From Citrobacter farmeri (GTDB taxonomy: Bacteria > Pseudomonadota > Gammaproteobacteria > Enterobacterales > Enterobacteriaceae): a DNA stretch of 64,000 nt. A model generated the notes under the pieces. It worked only from the letters and a program-made list of their open reading frames with translations. It was not told the origin of the DNA and searched no databases. Every line of letters starts with the position of its first letter. Within the stretch, counting starts at the first letter, position 1. The position numbers were made by a program, and so were the translations under genes. The DNA lies in the NCBI RefSeq assembly GCF_019048065.1, contig NZ_CP077291.1:1-64000 (forward strand). Reading direction: 5' to 3'. Shown piece by piece: positions 1 to 9,996 of this stretch.

Positions 1-230
1 GTATCACCCGTGCGCAGAAAGAGCTGATTTTTACGCTGTGTAAAGAGCGGCGTCAGTATGGTGAACTGGTGCGCCCGGAGCCGAGCCGCTTCCTGCTGGA
101 GTTACCGCAGGACGATCTGATCTGGGAGCAAGAGCGTAAAGTGGTGAGCGCCGAAGAGCGAATGCAGAAAGGGCAAAGCCATTTGGCGAATCTGAAAGCC
201 ATGATGGCGGCGAAAAGAGAAAAGTCGTAG
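1..230 (+). CDS. rep: Rep ATP-dependent DNA helicase, C-terminal fragment
   Basis: Partial gene cut by the left edge of the window; the open frame is read from base 3 and encodes the last 75 residues, ending at TAG 228-230. The residues (ITRAQKE..., ending MMAAKREKS) match the C-terminal tail of the Rep superfamily 1A helicase, which helps restart and maintain replication forks. The helicase motifs lie outside the window. The gene converges on gppA with only 3 bases between the stops, the arrangement seen in E. coli. Identification rests on the tail sequence as remembered plus gene order. Confidence 0.9.
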   Translation, partial: ITRAQKELIFTLCKERRQYGELVRPEPSRFLLELPQDDLIWEQERKVVSAEERMQKGQSHLANLKAMMAAKREKS

Positions 231-233
231 GCC

Positions 234-1718
234 TTACAGTACTTCTAAAGGCCAGTGGACATAGCTCTGCCACTGGCTTTCTTGTTCAATCAACTCTTTT
301 CCCAACGGATGCTGTTCCAGCCAGTCCGGCGGCAGCGTTAAGGCGAGAATTTCGTTCGACGCCTGCAGCATAATCACAGGCACCAGATCGTCACGACGGC
401 GGCTGGCAAAGATAATCGCCAGTCTGAGTAGACGACAGAGATGCTCCGCCACGCGCGGCGGCACGGCATTTTGCTGATGTAAGGATGAGAGATCGACCGG
501 GTTGGTCTGATTCAGCAGCAGCGTGGCGAGCAGTTTTTTCTGCGCAGGCGTGAAGCCCGGCAGATCAAGATTGCGAACCAGATAGGCTGCGTGCTGAGGC
601 GCTTGCCTGAAATCAACGCTCAGGCCAATTTCGTGCAACTGGCAGGCGCTGATCAGCAGTTCGCGGCTGATCGGCTCAAGATGCCACTCATTTTCTACCT
701 GATCGAGAAAACTTACTGCCAGATTCGCGACGCGATGCGCCTGTTCGGTATCTACCATAAACCGGCGCTGTATATTACGCAGCGTGCGGCTGCGAATGTC
801 CTGATCTACCGCGAGATGCAGCATCCCGTAGACCAGCCCTTCACGCAACGCCCCACCGGCCAGGGTCATGCACTGAATATTAAGTTCGGTGAAGATCGCG
901 ATCAGAATGGCCAGCCCGCTGGGGAACACCAGCGCGCGTTCCAGGGTTAACCCTTCAATTTCCAGCTCTTCCAGACGGCCACAGTGAATTGCCCGTTGTT
1001 TTAACTGCTGCAATTTCGCCAGCGTGATGCGCTCATCCATCCCCTGCGCCATCATGATTTCCTGTAACGCCTGAACGGTACCGGAGGCACCGACGCATAC
1101 TTTCCAGCCGTGATAGCGAAGTTCATCAGCAACCGGGCGCAGTACATCGCGCGCGGCTTTTTCCGCTTCGTCGAAATTTTCTTGCGCCAGATTGCGATCG
1201 GTAAAGTAACGTTCAAGCCAGGTGACACAGCCCATTGACAGGCTAAACAGGGAGGTCGTTTGCGCGCCCGTTCCGGTGACCAGTTCGGTACTGGCACCGC
1301 CAATATCGACGACCAGACGCTGATCCGCGCCGCCAGTCGTGTGCGCCACGCCCTGATAAATCAGGCGCGCTTCTTCTTCACCGCTGATGACCTGAACCGG
1401 ACAGCCGAGGATTTCCTGCGCTTTAGCGATAAATTCGCTGGCATTCACTGCGATACGCAAGGTTGCCGTAGCGACCACGCGGATTTGAGGTTGCGGAATA
1501 TCCTGAAGGCGTTCGGCGAAAAGACGCAGGCATTGCCAGCCGCGCTCCATTGCATCGGCAGAAAGGACATTGTTGCTGTTCAGACCAGCGGCCAGACGCA
1601 CCTTGCGTTTAATGCGCGTGAGCGTCTGGATACTTCCCGCCACCTCGCGTACAACCAGCATATGAAAACTATTAGAACCGAGATCAATTGCGGCGTACAG
1701 CGAGGGGGTGCTTAACAT
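234..1718 (-). CDS. gppA: Guanosine-5'-triphosphate,3'-diphosphate pyrophosphatase
   Basis: A 494-residue protein, the usual GppA length. It hydrolyses pppGpp to ppGpp in the stringent response and belongs to the Ppx/GppA family of the actin-like ATPase fold. Visible family features are the N-terminal phosphate-binding segment [14 protein letters not shown] (about residues 9-22), the [12 protein letters not shown] segment (about 140-151) and the C-terminal HD-like helical domain. It lies 6 bp downstream of rhlB on the same strand, so the two probably share a transcript. The start is the ATG giving the family length. Confidence 0.97.
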   Translation of the reverse strand: MLSTPSLYAAIDLGSNSFHMLVVREVAGSIQTLTRIKRKVRLAAGLNSNNVLSADAMERGWQCLRLFAERLQDIPQPQIRVVATATLRIAVNASEFIAKAQEILGCPVQVISGEEEARLIYQGVAHTTGGADQRLVVDIGGASTELVTGTGAQTTSLFSLSMGCVTWLERYFTDRNLAQENFDEAEKAARDVLRPVADELRYHGWKVCVGASGTVQALQEIMMAQGMDERITLAKLQQLKQRAIHCGRLEELEIEGLTLERALVFPSGLAILIAIFTELNIQCMTLAGGALREGLVYGMLHLAVDQDIRSRTLRNIQRRFMVDTEQAHRVANLAVSFLDQVENEWHLEPISRELLISACQLHEIGLSVDFRQAPQHAAYLVRNLDLPGFTPAQKKLLATLLLNQTNPVDLSSLHQQNAVPPRVAEHLCRLLRLAIIFASRRRDDLVPVIMLQASNEILALTLPPDWLEQHPLGKELIEQESQWQSYVHWPLEVL

Positions 1719-1724
1719 ATTTTC

Positions 1725-2993
1725 TTAACCTGAACGACGACGATTACGCGGGGCACCGCCAGAGCGACGCGGGCCATTGCCTGGACGCGTGCGCGTCAGA
1801 CGCAGCGGCTTCGGCAGATTGTTCATCAACGCTTCCGGATTATATTTGCTCACCGGAATCGAGTGACCAATGTAGGTTTCAATCGCGGGCAGATTCAGAG
1901 CGTATTCTTCACAGGCCAGGCTAATGGAGTGACCGCTTGCGCCAGCACGGCCCGTACGACCGATACGGTGTACATAGTCTTCGCAATCGTCCGGCAGATC
2001 GTAGTTAAACACGTGCGTGACGGCAGGAATGTGCAGGCCGCGTGCGGCGACGTCGGTCGCTACCAGGATATCCAGATCGCCACGGGTGAATTCGTCGAGA
2101 ATACGCAGACGTTTTTTCTGCGCCACGTCGCCGGTCAGTAAGCCGACGCGATGACCATCGGCGGCCAGGTGGCCCCAGATATCTTCGCAACGGTGTTTGG
2201 TGTTTGCGAATACGATGGCACGATCCGGCCACTCTTCTTCGATCAGCGTTTGCAGTAAGCGCATTTTCTCTTCGTTAGACGGATAGAAAAGCTCTTCCTG
2301 GATACGGTGACCTGTTTTCTGTTCCGGCTCGACTTCCACGTACTCGGCGTTGTTCATTTGTTCGAACGCCAGTTCACGTACGCGGTAAGAGAGGGTGGCC
2401 GAGAACAACATGTTCAGTCGCTGGTTGGCTGGCGGCATACGGCGGAACAGCCAACGGATATCTTTAATAAAGCCCAGATCGTACATGCGATCGGCTTCAT
2501 CGAGGACCACCACCTGGATGGCTCCCAGATTGATGTGATTTTGTTTCGCGTAGTCGATCAGACGACCCGTGGTGCCGATTAAAATATCGACGCCGCTTTC
2601 CAGCACTTTCAGCTGTTTGTCGTAACCGTCACCGCCATAAGCGAGGCCCAGTTTCAGACCTGTCGTCTGTGCCAGTGGCTCGGCATCGGCGTGGATCTGC
2701 ACGGCTAACTCACGCGTCGGCGCCATAATTAAGGCGCGTGGCTGGTTCACCTTGCGGTCGTCAATCGCGGGATGAGAGAGAAGATAATGAAACGTTGACG
2801 TCAGGAACGCCATCGTTTTTCCGGTACCGGTTTGCGCCTGCCCTGCAACATCGCGACCGGCCAGCGTAAGTGGCAGTGCGAGGGCCTGAATGGGCGTGCA
2901 GTTATGAAAGCCTTTATTTTCAAGGGCTTCAATAACCTTTGGGTGCAGGGCGAAGTCGGAAAACTTCTGTTCTGTTAAATGTGTTTTGCTCAT
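1725..2993 (-). CDS. rhlB: ATP-dependent RNA helicase RhlB
   Basis: A 422-residue DEAD-box RNA helicase, one residue from the E. coli length. RhlB unwinds structured RNA for the RNase E degradosome and PNPase. The frame shows a Q-motif (CTPIQ), Walker A AQTGTGKT (about 50-57), PTRELA, the DEAD box in [11 protein letters not shown] (about 162-172), SAT, and motif [12 protein letters not shown] near residue 340. The tail is basic and low in complexity ([15 protein letters not shown]), as expected for the RNA-binding, RNase E-contacting end. It is divergent from trxA and followed by gppA. Confidence 0.98.
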   Translation of the reverse strand: MSKTHLTEQKFSDFALHPKVIEALENKGFHNCTPIQALALPLTLAGRDVAGQAQTGTGKTMAFLTSTFHYLLSHPAIDDRKVNQPRALIMAPTRELAVQIHADAEPLAQTTGLKLGLAYGGDGYDKQLKVLESGVDILIGTTGRLIDYAKQNHINLGAIQVVVLDEADRMYDLGFIKDIRWLFRRMPPANQRLNMLFSATLSYRVRELAFEQMNNAEYVEVEPEQKTGHRIQEELFYPSNEEKMRLLQTLIEEEWPDRAIVFANTKHRCEDIWGHLAADGHRVGLLTGDVAQKKRLRILDEFTRGDLDILVATDVAARGLHIPAVTHVFNYDLPDDCEDYVHRIGRTGRAGASGHSISLACEEYALNLPAIETYIGHSIPVSKYNPEALMNNLPKPLRLTRTRPGNGPRRSGGAPRNRRRSG

Positions 2994-3232
2994 AGTGTGG
3001 TAGAATATCAGCTTACTATTGCTTTACGAAAGCGTATCCGGTGAAATAAAGTCAACCTTTAGTTGGTTAATGCTATACACAAATCATTCATAATGCGTCG
3101 AGGCGGCAAGCGAATGGGTCCACAGGAGCGTACAGAATACGTGACTGGGACGATGAGCGAAGCCAACAAAGAGGCAGTCTGAAAGATGATGTGTATATAC
3201 CAACACACCAGGCTTTTTCCTGTGGAGTTTAT

Positions 3233-3562
3233 ATGAGCGATAAAATTATTCACCTGACTGACGATAGTTTTGACACGGATGTACTCAAAGCGGACGGGGC
3301 GATCCTCGTTGATTTCTGGGCAGAGTGGTGCGGACCGTGCAAAATGATCGCCCCGATTCTGGATGAAATCGCTGACGAATATCAGGGTAAATTGACGGTT
3401 GCTAAACTGAACATTGACCAAAACCCAGGCACTGCGCCGAAGTATGGTATCCGTGGCATCCCGACCCTGTTGCTGTTTAAGAATGGTGACGTTGCAGCGA
3501 CCAAAGTTGGCGCGCTGTCCAAAGGTCAGTTGAAAGAGTTCCTCGACGCTAACCTGGCGTAA
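3233..3562 (+). CDS. trxA: Thioredoxin 1
   Basis: A 109-residue thioredoxin, the reductant for ribonucleotide reductase, PAPS reductase and methionine sulfoxide reductases. The redox motif WAEWCGPCK is visible at about residues 29-37, and the cis-proline loop is in [11 protein letters not shown]. The ATG at 3233 follows a GGAG at 3224-3227; an in-frame GTG at 3191 would add 14 residues absent from the family and is not used. The gene is monocistronic, divergent from rhlB and upstream of the rho leader. Confidence 0.98.
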   Translation: MSDKIIHLTDDSFDTDVLKADGAILVDFWAEWCGPCKMIAPILDEIADEYQGKLTVAKLNIDQNPGTAPKYGIRGIPTLLLFKNGDVAATKVGALSKGQLKEFLDANLA

Positions 3563-3645
3563 GTAGGATATCTCATGTTCGGGCGACCAGGTTCCTAAAT
3601 GATTCGGATGACTGGACGCCCGACGTGAGTCGTGCTAAGTTAGTG

Positions 3646-3674
3646 TTGACTTCGTATTAAACATACCTTATTTA
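3646..3674 (+). promoter_or_regulatory. Putative rho promoter
   Basis: A TTGACT -35 element (3646-3651) is followed by a 17-base spacer and a weak -10 TATTTA (3669-3674), ahead of the roughly 225-base rho leader. The -35 is strong and the -10 poor. In E. coli, rho is autoregulated by Rho-dependent termination within this leader; conservation of a long leader with rhoL remnants suggests the same here. Confidence 0.5.
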
Positions 3675-3716
3675 GTTTGAATCTTGATAACTCCAATACT
3701 TCCCGTTTTTTCTCGC

Positions 3717-3815
3717 ACGAGAAGTGGACAGATTCCTGGCTTATCATTCAATCCGTCTTGTCGTTTCAGTTCTGCGTACTTTCCTGTGACCAGACAGCGA
3801 ACAGACATGAGTTGA
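3717..3815 (+). CDS. rhoL: rho operon leader peptide remnant (RhoL), no ATG start
   Basis: A short frame just upstream of rho reads (T)RSGQIPGLSFNPSCRF and onward to QRTDMS and a TGA at 3813-3815. From memory it aligns codon by codon with the 33-residue E. coli RhoL leader peptide, whose first residues are MRSEQISGSS. Where E. coli has ATG this sequence has ACG (3717-3719). The only in-frame standard alternative upstream is TTG at 3684, just after an in-frame TGA at 3678, and it has no clear Shine-Dalgarno. The peptide may be made poorly or not at all. It could still act as a rut-like RNA leader for Rho autoregulation. Confidence 0.55.
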   Translation, partial: TRSGQIPGLSFNPSCRFSSAYFPVTRQRTDMS

Positions 3816-3902
3816 TGGCCGTAAACAGGCATGGATGACCCTGCCATACCATTCACAACATTAAGTTCGAGATTTACCCCAAGTTTAAGAACTCACACCA
3901 CT

Positions 3903-5162
3903 ATGAATCTTACCGAATTAAAGAATACGCCGGTTTCTGAGCTGATCACTCTCGGCGAAAATATGGGGCTGGAAAACCTGGCTCGTATGCGTAAGCAGGA
4001 CATTATTTTTGCCATCCTGAAGCAGCACGCAAAGAGTGGCGAAGATATCTTTGGTGACGGTGTGCTGGAGATATTGCAGGATGGATTTGGTTTCCTCCGC
4101 TCTGCAGACAGCTCCTACCTCGCCGGTCCTGATGACATCTACGTTTCTCCCAGCCAAATCCGCCGTTTCAACCTCCGCACTGGTGATACCATCTCCGGTA
4201 AGATTCGCCCACCAAAAGAAGGCGAACGCTACTTTGCGCTGCTGAAAGTTAACGAAGTTAACTACGACAAACCGGAAAACGCCCGTAACAAAATTCTCTT
4301 CGAAAACTTAACCCCGCTGCACGCAAACTCTCGTCTGCGCATGGAACGTGGTAACGGTTCTACCGAGGACTTAACGGCGCGCGTTCTGGATCTGGCTTCG
4401 CCAATCGGTCGTGGTCAACGTGGTTTGATCGTCGCACCGCCGAAAGCCGGTAAAACCATGCTGCTGCAAAACATTGCGCAGAGCATCGCTTACAACCACC
4501 CAGACTGTGTGCTGATGGTGCTGCTGATCGACGAACGTCCGGAAGAAGTGACCGAGATGCAGCGTCTGGTGAAAGGTGAAGTTGTCGCTTCTACCTTTGA
4601 CGAACCGGCATCCCGTCACGTTCAGGTTGCGGAAATGGTGATCGAGAAAGCGAAACGTCTGGTTGAACACAAAAAAGACGTTATCATTCTGCTCGACTCC
4701 ATCACCCGTCTGGCGCGTGCTTACAACACCGTGGTGCCGGCCTCCGGCAAAGTACTGACCGGTGGTGTGGATGCTAACGCCCTGCATCGTCCGAAGCGTT
4801 TCTTCGGTGCGGCACGTAACGTGGAAGAGGGCGGCAGCCTGACCATCATCGCAACGGCGCTGATCGATACCGGTTCTAAGATGGATGAAGTTATCTACGA
4901 AGAGTTTAAAGGCACCGGTAACATGGAACTGCACCTCTCTCGTAAGATTGCTGAAAAACGCGTCTTCCCGGCTATCGACTACAACCGTTCCGGCACCCGT
5001 AAAGAAGAGCTGCTCACCACTCAGGAAGAGCTGCAGAAAATGTGGATCCTGCGCAAGATTATTCACCCGATGGGCGAAATCGACGCAATGGAATTCCTCA
5101 TTAATAAACTGGCGATGACCAAGACTAACGACGACTTCTTCGACATGATGAAGCGCTCGTAA
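3903..5162 (+). CDS. rho: Transcription termination factor Rho
   Basis: A 419-residue Rho, identical in length to E. coli. It is a hexameric RNA-dependent ATPase that ends transcription at rut-containing, untranslated RNA. Visible parts are the N-terminal helix bundle ([15 protein letters not shown]), the cold-shock-like RNA-binding domain with GFGFLR (about 61-66), Walker [11 protein letters not shown] (about 180-189), Walker [11 protein letters not shown] (about 259-268), and the Q and R loops. The start at 3903 gives the family length; upstream in-frame extension to 3831 adds residues not found in Rho. A hairpin terminator follows. Confidence 0.98.
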   Translation: MNLTELKNTPVSELITLGENMGLENLARMRKQDIIFAILKQHAKSGEDIFGDGVLEILQDGFGFLRSADSSYLAGPDDIYVSPSQIRRFNLRTGDTISGKIRPPKEGERYFALLKVNEVNYDKPENARNKILFENLTPLHANSRLRMERGNGSTEDLTARVLDLASPIGRGQRGLIVAPPKAGKTMLLQNIAQSIAYNHPDCVLMVLLIDERPEEVTEMQRLVKGEVVASTFDEPASRHVQVAEMVIEKAKRLVEHKKDVIILLDSITRLARAYNTVVPASGKVLTGGVDANALHRPKRFFGAARNVEEGGSLTIIATALIDTGSKMDEVIYEEFKGTGNMELHLSRKIAEKRVFPAIDYNRSGTRKEELLTTQEELQKMWILRKIIHPMGEIDAMEFLINKLAMTKTNDDFFDMMKRS

Positions 5163-5178
5163 ACTCGCTCTCAGCCGA

Positions 5179-5212
5179 AAACGCCACGTTTTTACGTGGC
5201 GTTTTGCTTTTG
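5179..5212 (+). terminator. Intrinsic terminator after rho
   Basis: A stem ACGCCACGT/ACGTGGCGT (5181-5189 and 5194-5202) with a TTTT loop is followed by TTTTGCTTTTGCG. It lies 18 bases past the rho stop and separates rho from the ECA operon. Confidence 0.85.
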
Positions 5213-5254
5213 CGATTTTTCTGAATGCTAACTCAGATAAACTTTTCGTTGCAG

Positions 5255-5286
5255 TTGGCGTAAAGCGTATTGCATGTACAATACGC
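5255..5286 (+). promoter_or_regulatory. Putative ECA operon (wecA) promoter with overlapping palindrome
   Basis: TTGGCG (5255-5260), a 16-base spacer and TACAAT (5277-5282) form a reasonable sigma-70 promoter about 100 bases ahead of wecA. The -10 lies inside an inverted repeat GCGTATTG-N6-CAATACGC (5265-5286), an operator-like placement. No regulator is recognised. Confidence 0.5.
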
Positions 5287-5389
5287 GCTGTATGCAGCAA
5301 GAAGTGTAATGTTCTAAGAGAATCCTTCAAGGGATGAGTGTAACACATTATACTTTAAGGAAATGATATATGCTGAGAGCACACACATT

Positions 5390-6493
5390 GTGAATCTACT
5401 CGCCGCTTTATCTGATTTGATCAGTATTTTTTTATTCACAACTATTTTTATTTTTCTTGCACGAAAAGCAGCTATAAAAATCGGTTTAGTGGATAGACCT
5501 AATTTTCGTAAACGACACTTGGGCGCTGTACCTTTAGTTGGCGGGATTTCTGTGTACGCAGGGATCTGTTTCATGTTCGCCCTTTCCGATAATTACATTC
5601 CACATGCCCATTTATACCTCTTTTGCGCTGGGGTATTGGTTTTTGTTGGCGCGATGGATGATCGTTTCGATATTAGCGTCAAAATTCGAGCGATTGTGCA
5701 AGCGGCTATTGCTGTCATAATGATGACGTCAGCGGATCTTCACCTCAGTAGCCTTGGGAATATTTTTGGTCCTTGGGAATTGATACTTGGTCCCTTTGGT
5801 TACTTTCTCACGCTCTTTGCTGTTTGGGCTGCAATTAACGCGTTCAACATGGTCGATGGTATCGATGGATTGCTGGGCGGGCTCTCAAGCGTCTCATTTG
5901 CCGCGATGGGACTTATTCTGTGGTTTGATGGTCAGACAAGTCTGGCTATCTGGTGCTTTGCCATGATCGCCGCCATCCTTCCGTATATTCTGTTGAACCT
6001 CGGAGCACTTGGCCGTCGCTATAAAGTGTTTATGGGCGACGCCGGCAGTACGCTGATTGGCTTCACCGTTATCTGGATCCTCCTTGAAACGACTCAGGGT
6101 CAAACCCATCCGATAAGCCCGGTTACCGCGCTGTGGATCATCGCCATTCCGCTGATGGATATGGTGGCCATCATGTATCGTCGTCTGCGTAAAGGGATGA
6201 GCCCGTTCTCGCCAGACCGTCAGCATATTCATCATTTGGTTATGCGCGCAGGGTTTACTTCGCGTCAGGCATTTGTTCTCATTACTCTCGCAGCAGCAGT
6301 ACTTGCTTTTATCGGTGTTGCTGCGGAATATTCTCATTTAGTCCCTGAGTGGGCCATGTTGGTGCTCTTTTTGCTAGCATTCTTCCTCTACGGTTATTGC
6401 ATAAAACGTGCCTGGAAGGTGGCGAGGTTCATCAAGCGCGTGAAGCGTAGATTACAAAGAAACCGTGATAACAATCCGAAATTAACCAAGTAA
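5390..6493 (+). CDS. wecA: Undecaprenyl-phosphate alpha-N-acetylglucosaminyl 1-phosphate transferase WecA
   Basis: First enzyme of ECA (and often O-antigen) synthesis: it transfers GlcNAc-1-P from UDP-GlcNAc to undecaprenyl phosphate, making lipid I at the inner membrane. It is a polytopic protein with about eleven hydrophobic segments. Key motifs are DDRFD near residues 90-94, NMVDGIDG near 153-160, GDAGS and the HIHH motif near 279-282. I chose the GTG at 5390, which gives 367 residues, the E. coli length; the upstream ATG at 5363 abuts its AAGGAA and adds nine residues. The 5' half is AT-richer and more diverged from E. coli than the 3' half. Confidence 0.95.
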   Translation: MNLLAALSDLISIFLFTTIFIFLARKAAIKIGLVDRPNFRKRHLGAVPLVGGISVYAGICFMFALSDNYIPHAHLYLFCAGVLVFVGAMDDRFDISVKIRAIVQAAIAVIMMTSADLHLSSLGNIFGPWELILGPFGYFLTLFAVWAAINAFNMVDGIDGLLGGLSSVSFAAMGLILWFDGQTSLAIWCFAMIAAILPYILLNLGALGRRYKVFMGDAGSTLIGFTVIWILLETTQGQTHPISPVTALWIIAIPLMDMVAIMYRRLRKGMSPFSPDRQHIHHLVMRAGFTSRQAFVLITLAAAVLAFIGVAAEYSHLVPEWAMLVLFLLAFFLYGYCIKRAWKVARFIKRVKRRLQRNRDNNPKLTK

Positions 6494-6504
6494 ATGAGGG
6501 TGCG

Positions 6505-7551
6505 ATGACTCAACCATTACCGGGGGCTGACGCTGTGAGCGCTGAAAATGAACTGGATATACGTGGGTTGTTTCGTACCTTGTGGGCCGGGAAGGTGTGG
6601 ATTGTCGGTATCGCGCTGTTATTCGCGCTGATCGCGCTGGCGTATACTTTTTTTGCTCGACAGGAGTGGAGTGCAACCGCGATCTCCGATCGCCCCACGG
6701 TGAATATGTTGGGTGGTTACTATTCCCAGCAGCAGTTTTTGCGAAATCTGGACACAAAAGCCGACAACGCGTCAGGCGATCAATCTTCGGTCATGGATGA
6801 AGCTTATAAAGAGTTCGTGATGCAACTGGCCTCCTGGGATACGCGTCGCGATTTCTGGCTGCAAACGGATTACTACAAGCAGCGCATGGTTGGCAACAGC
6901 AAAGCCGATGCCGCCATGCTTGATGAGATGATCAATAACATTCAGTTCACTCCTGGTGATTTCACTCGTGCGATTAACGACAGCGTCAAACTTATTGCCG
7001 AAACTGCGCCTGATGCGAACAATTTGCTGCGTCAGTATGTGGCGTTCTCCAGTCAGCGGGCGGCAAGCCATCTCAACGAAGAACTGAAAGGCGCGTGGGC
7101 TGCGCGGACCGTGCAAATGAAGGCGCAGGTCAAACGCCAGGAAGAGGTAGCGAAAGCCATTTTCTCCCGACGCGTGACCAGCATTGAGCAGGCGCTTAAG
7201 ATCGCTGAACAGAACAATATTTCCCGCAGTGCGACAGATGTGCCGGCAGATGAATTACCGGATTCGGAGCTGTTTCTGCTCGGACGTCCGATGCTCCAGG
7301 CTCGTCTTGAAAATTTACAGGCGGTTGGTCCCTCCTTCGATCTGGACTACTTCCAGAATCGAGCCATGCTAAATACATTGAATGTGGGTCCAACGCTGGA
7401 CCCGCGTTTTCAGACCTATCGCTATTTGCGTACGCCGGAAGAACCGGTAAAACGCGATAGCCCGCGCCGTGCCTTCCTGATGGTGATGTGGGGCATTGTG
7501 GGGGGGCTTATCGGTGCAGGTGTCGCGTTAACCCGCCGCCGCACGATCTAG
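6505..7551 (+). CDS. wzzE: ECA polysaccharide chain length modulator WzzE
   Basis: A 348-residue inner-membrane co-polymerase of the Wzz/PCP family that sets the modal length of ECA chains made by WzyE. One transmembrane helix lies near residues 31-51 ([20 protein letters not shown]) and a second near the C-terminus ([19 protein letters not shown]), flanking a long periplasmic helical domain. The segment [12 protein letters not shown] before the second helix is the proline-rich family motif. It starts 11 bases after wecA behind a GAGGGTG ribosome site. Confidence 0.97.
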   Translation: MTQPLPGADAVSAENELDIRGLFRTLWAGKVWIVGIALLFALIALAYTFFARQEWSATAISDRPTVNMLGGYYSQQQFLRNLDTKADNASGDQSSVMDEAYKEFVMQLASWDTRRDFWLQTDYYKQRMVGNSKADAAMLDEMINNIQFTPGDFTRAINDSVKLIAETAPDANNLLRQYVAFSSQRAASHLNEELKGAWAARTVQMKAQVKRQEEVAKAIFSRRVTSIEQALKIAEQNNISRSATDVPADELPDSELFLLGRPMLQARLENLQAVGPSFDLDYFQNRAMLNTLNVGPTLDPRFQTYRYLRTPEEPVKRDSPRRAFLMVMWGIVGGLIGAGVALTRRRTI

Positions 7552-7606
7552 CACGACTGCCGCAGTGAGGGGCTGGGCCCTCACTGACTATTCGAAGAGA
7601 ATCGAT

Positions 7607-8737
7607 GTGAAAGTACTGACTGTATTTGGCACGCGACCGGAAGCCATAAAAATGGCACCTCTGGTGCATGCGCTGGCAAAGGATCCTGATTTCGACGCAA
7701 AAGTCTGCGTCACCGCGCAGCACCGGGAGATGCTCGATCAGGTATTGAACCTCTTTTCTATTGTCCCTGACTACGATCTTAATATCATGCAGCCAGGTCA
7801 GGGATTGACAGAAATTACCTGTCGGATACTGGAAGGGCTGAAGCCTATCCTCACTGACTTCAAGCCGGATGTGGTGCTGGTACACGGAGATACCACTACC
7901 ACCATTGCGACCAGTCTGGCCGCGTTTTACCAACGCATACCGGTAGGTCATGTCGAAGCCGGGCTACGCACTGGCGATCTCTATTCCCCGTGGCCGGAAG
8001 AGGCAAACCGTACGCTGACCGGGCATCTGGCAATGTATCACTTTGCGCCGACGGAGAACTCGCGACAAAACCTGCTGCGCGAGAATATCCCCGACAGTCG
8101 TATCTTTGTCACCGGCAATACGGTGATTGATGCACTGATCTGGGTGCGCGACCGCGTTCTGGCGAGTGATACGCTGCGTTCTGAGCTGGCCGAACAGTAT
8201 CCGTTCCTCAGCTCGGATAAAAAGCTAATCCTGGTGACCGGTCATCGTCGAGAAAGCTTTGGCCGCGGGTTTGAGCAGATTTGCCATGCGCTGGCGGAGA
8301 TTGCGGCCGCCAATCAGGATGTGCAGATTGTCTATCCGGTGCACCTGAATCCGAACGTCAGTGAGCCGGTTAACCGCATTCTCGGTCATGTCAAAAACGT
8401 GACGCTGATTGAACCGCAGGACTATCTGCCCTTTGTCTGGCTGATGAATCACGCCTGGCTCATTCTGACGGACTCCGGCGGGATTCAGGAAGAAGCGCCA
8501 TCACTGGGTAAACCAGTGCTGGTAATGCGCGAAACGACCGAGCGACCCGAAGCTGTTACCGCGGGTACCGTGCGTCTGGTGGGAACAGACCCACAGCGTA
8601 TTGTTGAAGAAGTCACACGTTTGCTGCATGACGAAAACGAATATCAGGCCATGAGCCGCGCCCATAACCCTTACGGCGACGGGCAGGCCTGTGGTCGCAT
8701 TTTACACGCGTTAAAAAACAATCGGGTATCGCTATGA
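7607..8737 (+). CDS. wecB: UDP-N-acetylglucosamine 2-epimerase (non-hydrolysing)
   Basis: Converts UDP-GlcNAc to UDP-ManNAc in the cytoplasm, the first step towards the ManNAcA residue of ECA. The protein is 376 residues with a GT-B-like fold; [14 protein letters not shown] opens it, and [25 protein letters not shown] and TGHRRESFG carry the active-site residues. The GTG at 7607 is preceded by GAAGAGA and gives the E. coli length; an upstream GTG at 7565 would add 14 unrelated residues. Its TGA overlaps the wecC ATG. Confidence 0.97.
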   Translation: MKVLTVFGTRPEAIKMAPLVHALAKDPDFDAKVCVTAQHREMLDQVLNLFSIVPDYDLNIMQPGQGLTEITCRILEGLKPILTDFKPDVVLVHGDTTTTIATSLAAFYQRIPVGHVEAGLRTGDLYSPWPEEANRTLTGHLAMYHFAPTENSRQNLLRENIPDSRIFVTGNTVIDALIWVRDRVLASDTLRSELAEQYPFLSSDKKLILVTGHRRESFGRGFEQICHALAEIAAANQDVQIVYPVHLNPNVSEPVNRILGHVKNVTLIEPQDYLPFVWLMNHAWLILTDSGGIQEEAPSLGKPVLVMRETTERPEAVTAGTVRLVGTDPQRIVEEVTRLLHDENEYQAMSRAHNPYGDGQACGRILHALKNNRVSL

Positions 8738-9996
8738 GTTTTTCTACCATTTCTGTTATTGGGCTGGGATATATCGGTTTGCCGACGGCGGCTGCCTTTG
8801 CTTCGCGCCAAAAGCAGGTGATTGGGGTGGACGTTAACCCGCATGCGGTGGAGACCATCAATCGCGGTGAAATCCATATTGTTGAGCCAGATCTGGATAA
8901 CGTGGTGAAAACGGCGGTGGAAGGCGGGTTTTTGCGCGCCACGACCACGCCTGTCGACGCCGATGCGTATCTGATTGCGGTGCCAACGCCGTTTAAAGGC
9001 GAACATGAACCGGACATGGCCTATGTCGAAGCGGCGGCGAAATCCGTTGCACCGGTACTGAAAAAGGGCGCGCTGGTGATCCTCGAGTCGACCTCGCCGG
9101 TCGGTGCGACCGAACAGATGGCGGCGTGGCTGGCAGAAATGCGTCCGGACCTCACTTTCCCACAGCAGGCTGGGGAGCAGGCGGATGTGAATATTGCCTA
9201 TTGTCCTGAGCGTGTTCTGCCGGGTCAGGTGATGGTTGAACTGATCAAGAATGATCGGGTGATCGGCGGCATGACGCCGGTGTGCTCGGCGCGTGCCAGC
9301 GAACTGTACAAGATATTCCTTGAAGGCGAGTGCGTGGTGACCAATTCCCGTACGGCAGAAATGTGCAAGCTGACGGAAAATAGCTTCCGTGACGTTAATA
9401 TCGCCTTCGCCAACGAACTGTCGCTGATTTGCGCCGAGCAGGGGATTAACGTCTGGGAACTGATTCGCCTGGCGAATCGCCATCCGCGCGTCAACATTCT
9501 TCAGCCGGGACCGGGCGTTGGCGGGCACTGTATTGCTGTCGACCCGTGGTTTATCGTGGCGCAGAATCCGTTGCAGTCGCGTCTGATTCGTACGGCCCGT
9601 GAAGTAAACGACAACAAACCACACTGGGTTGTCGATCGGGTCAAAGCCGCCGTTGCGGATTGTCTGGCGGCGACGGACAAGCGCGCCAGTGAGGTGAAAA
9701 TCGCCTGCTTCGGCCTTGCATTCAAACCTAATATCGACGATCTGCGTGAAAGCCCGGCGATGGGGATCGCGAAAAGCATCGCTCAGTGGCACAGCGGTGA
9801 AACGCTGGTGGTGGAACCGAACATTCACCAGTTGCCGAAAAAGCTGGACGGTCTTTGCACTCTTGCCGAACTAAACGACGCGCTGGCGACTGCCGACGTG
9901 CTGGTGATGCTGGTCGATCACAGCCAGTTTAAAGCCATCCAGGGCGATGCCGTGCATCAGCAGTACGTCGTGGATACCAAAGGAGTGTGGCGTTAA
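8734..9996 (+). CDS. wecC: UDP-N-acetyl-D-mannosamine dehydrogenase
   Basis: A 420-residue NAD-dependent dehydrogenase that oxidises UDP-ManNAc to UDP-ManNAcA in two steps, acting directly after WecB. It has the Rossmann nucleotide motif [11 protein letters not shown] near the N-terminus, the catalytic cysteine in [11 protein letters not shown] (about residue 266), and the C-terminal UDP-binding domain with [16 protein letters not shown]. It belongs to the UDP-glucose/GDP-mannose dehydrogenase family. It overlaps wecB by ATGA and rffG by one base, showing translational coupling. Confidence 0.97.
   Translation: MSFSTISVIGLGYIGLPTAAAFASRQKQVIGVDVNPHAVETINRGEIHIVEPDLDNVVKTAVEGGFLRATTTPVDADAYLIAVPTPFKGEHEPDMAYVEAAAKSVAPVLKKGALVILESTSPVGATEQMAAWLAEMRPDLTFPQQAGEQADVNIAYCPERVLPGQVMVELIKNDRVIGGMTPVCSARASELYKIFLEGECVVTNSRTAEMCKLTENSFRDVNIAFANELSLICAEQGINVWELIRLANRHPRVNILQPGPGVGGHCIAVDPWFIVAQNPLQSRLIRTAREVNDNKPHWVVDRVKAAVADCLAATDKRASEVKIACFGLAFKPNIDDLRESPAMGIAKSIAQWHSGETLVVEPNIHQLPKKLDGLCTLAELNDALATADVLVMLVDHSQFKAIQGDAVHQQYVVDTKGVWR

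Noticed and set aside
3191..3232. GTG-started N-terminal extension of thioredoxin
   Set aside because: Thioredoxin 1 starts at MSDKI; the ATG at 3233 has the proper GGAG and the extension is not in the family.
3831..3902. N-terminal extension of Rho by 24 residues
   Set aside because: Belongs to the leader; the conserved Rho start MNLTELK is at 3903.
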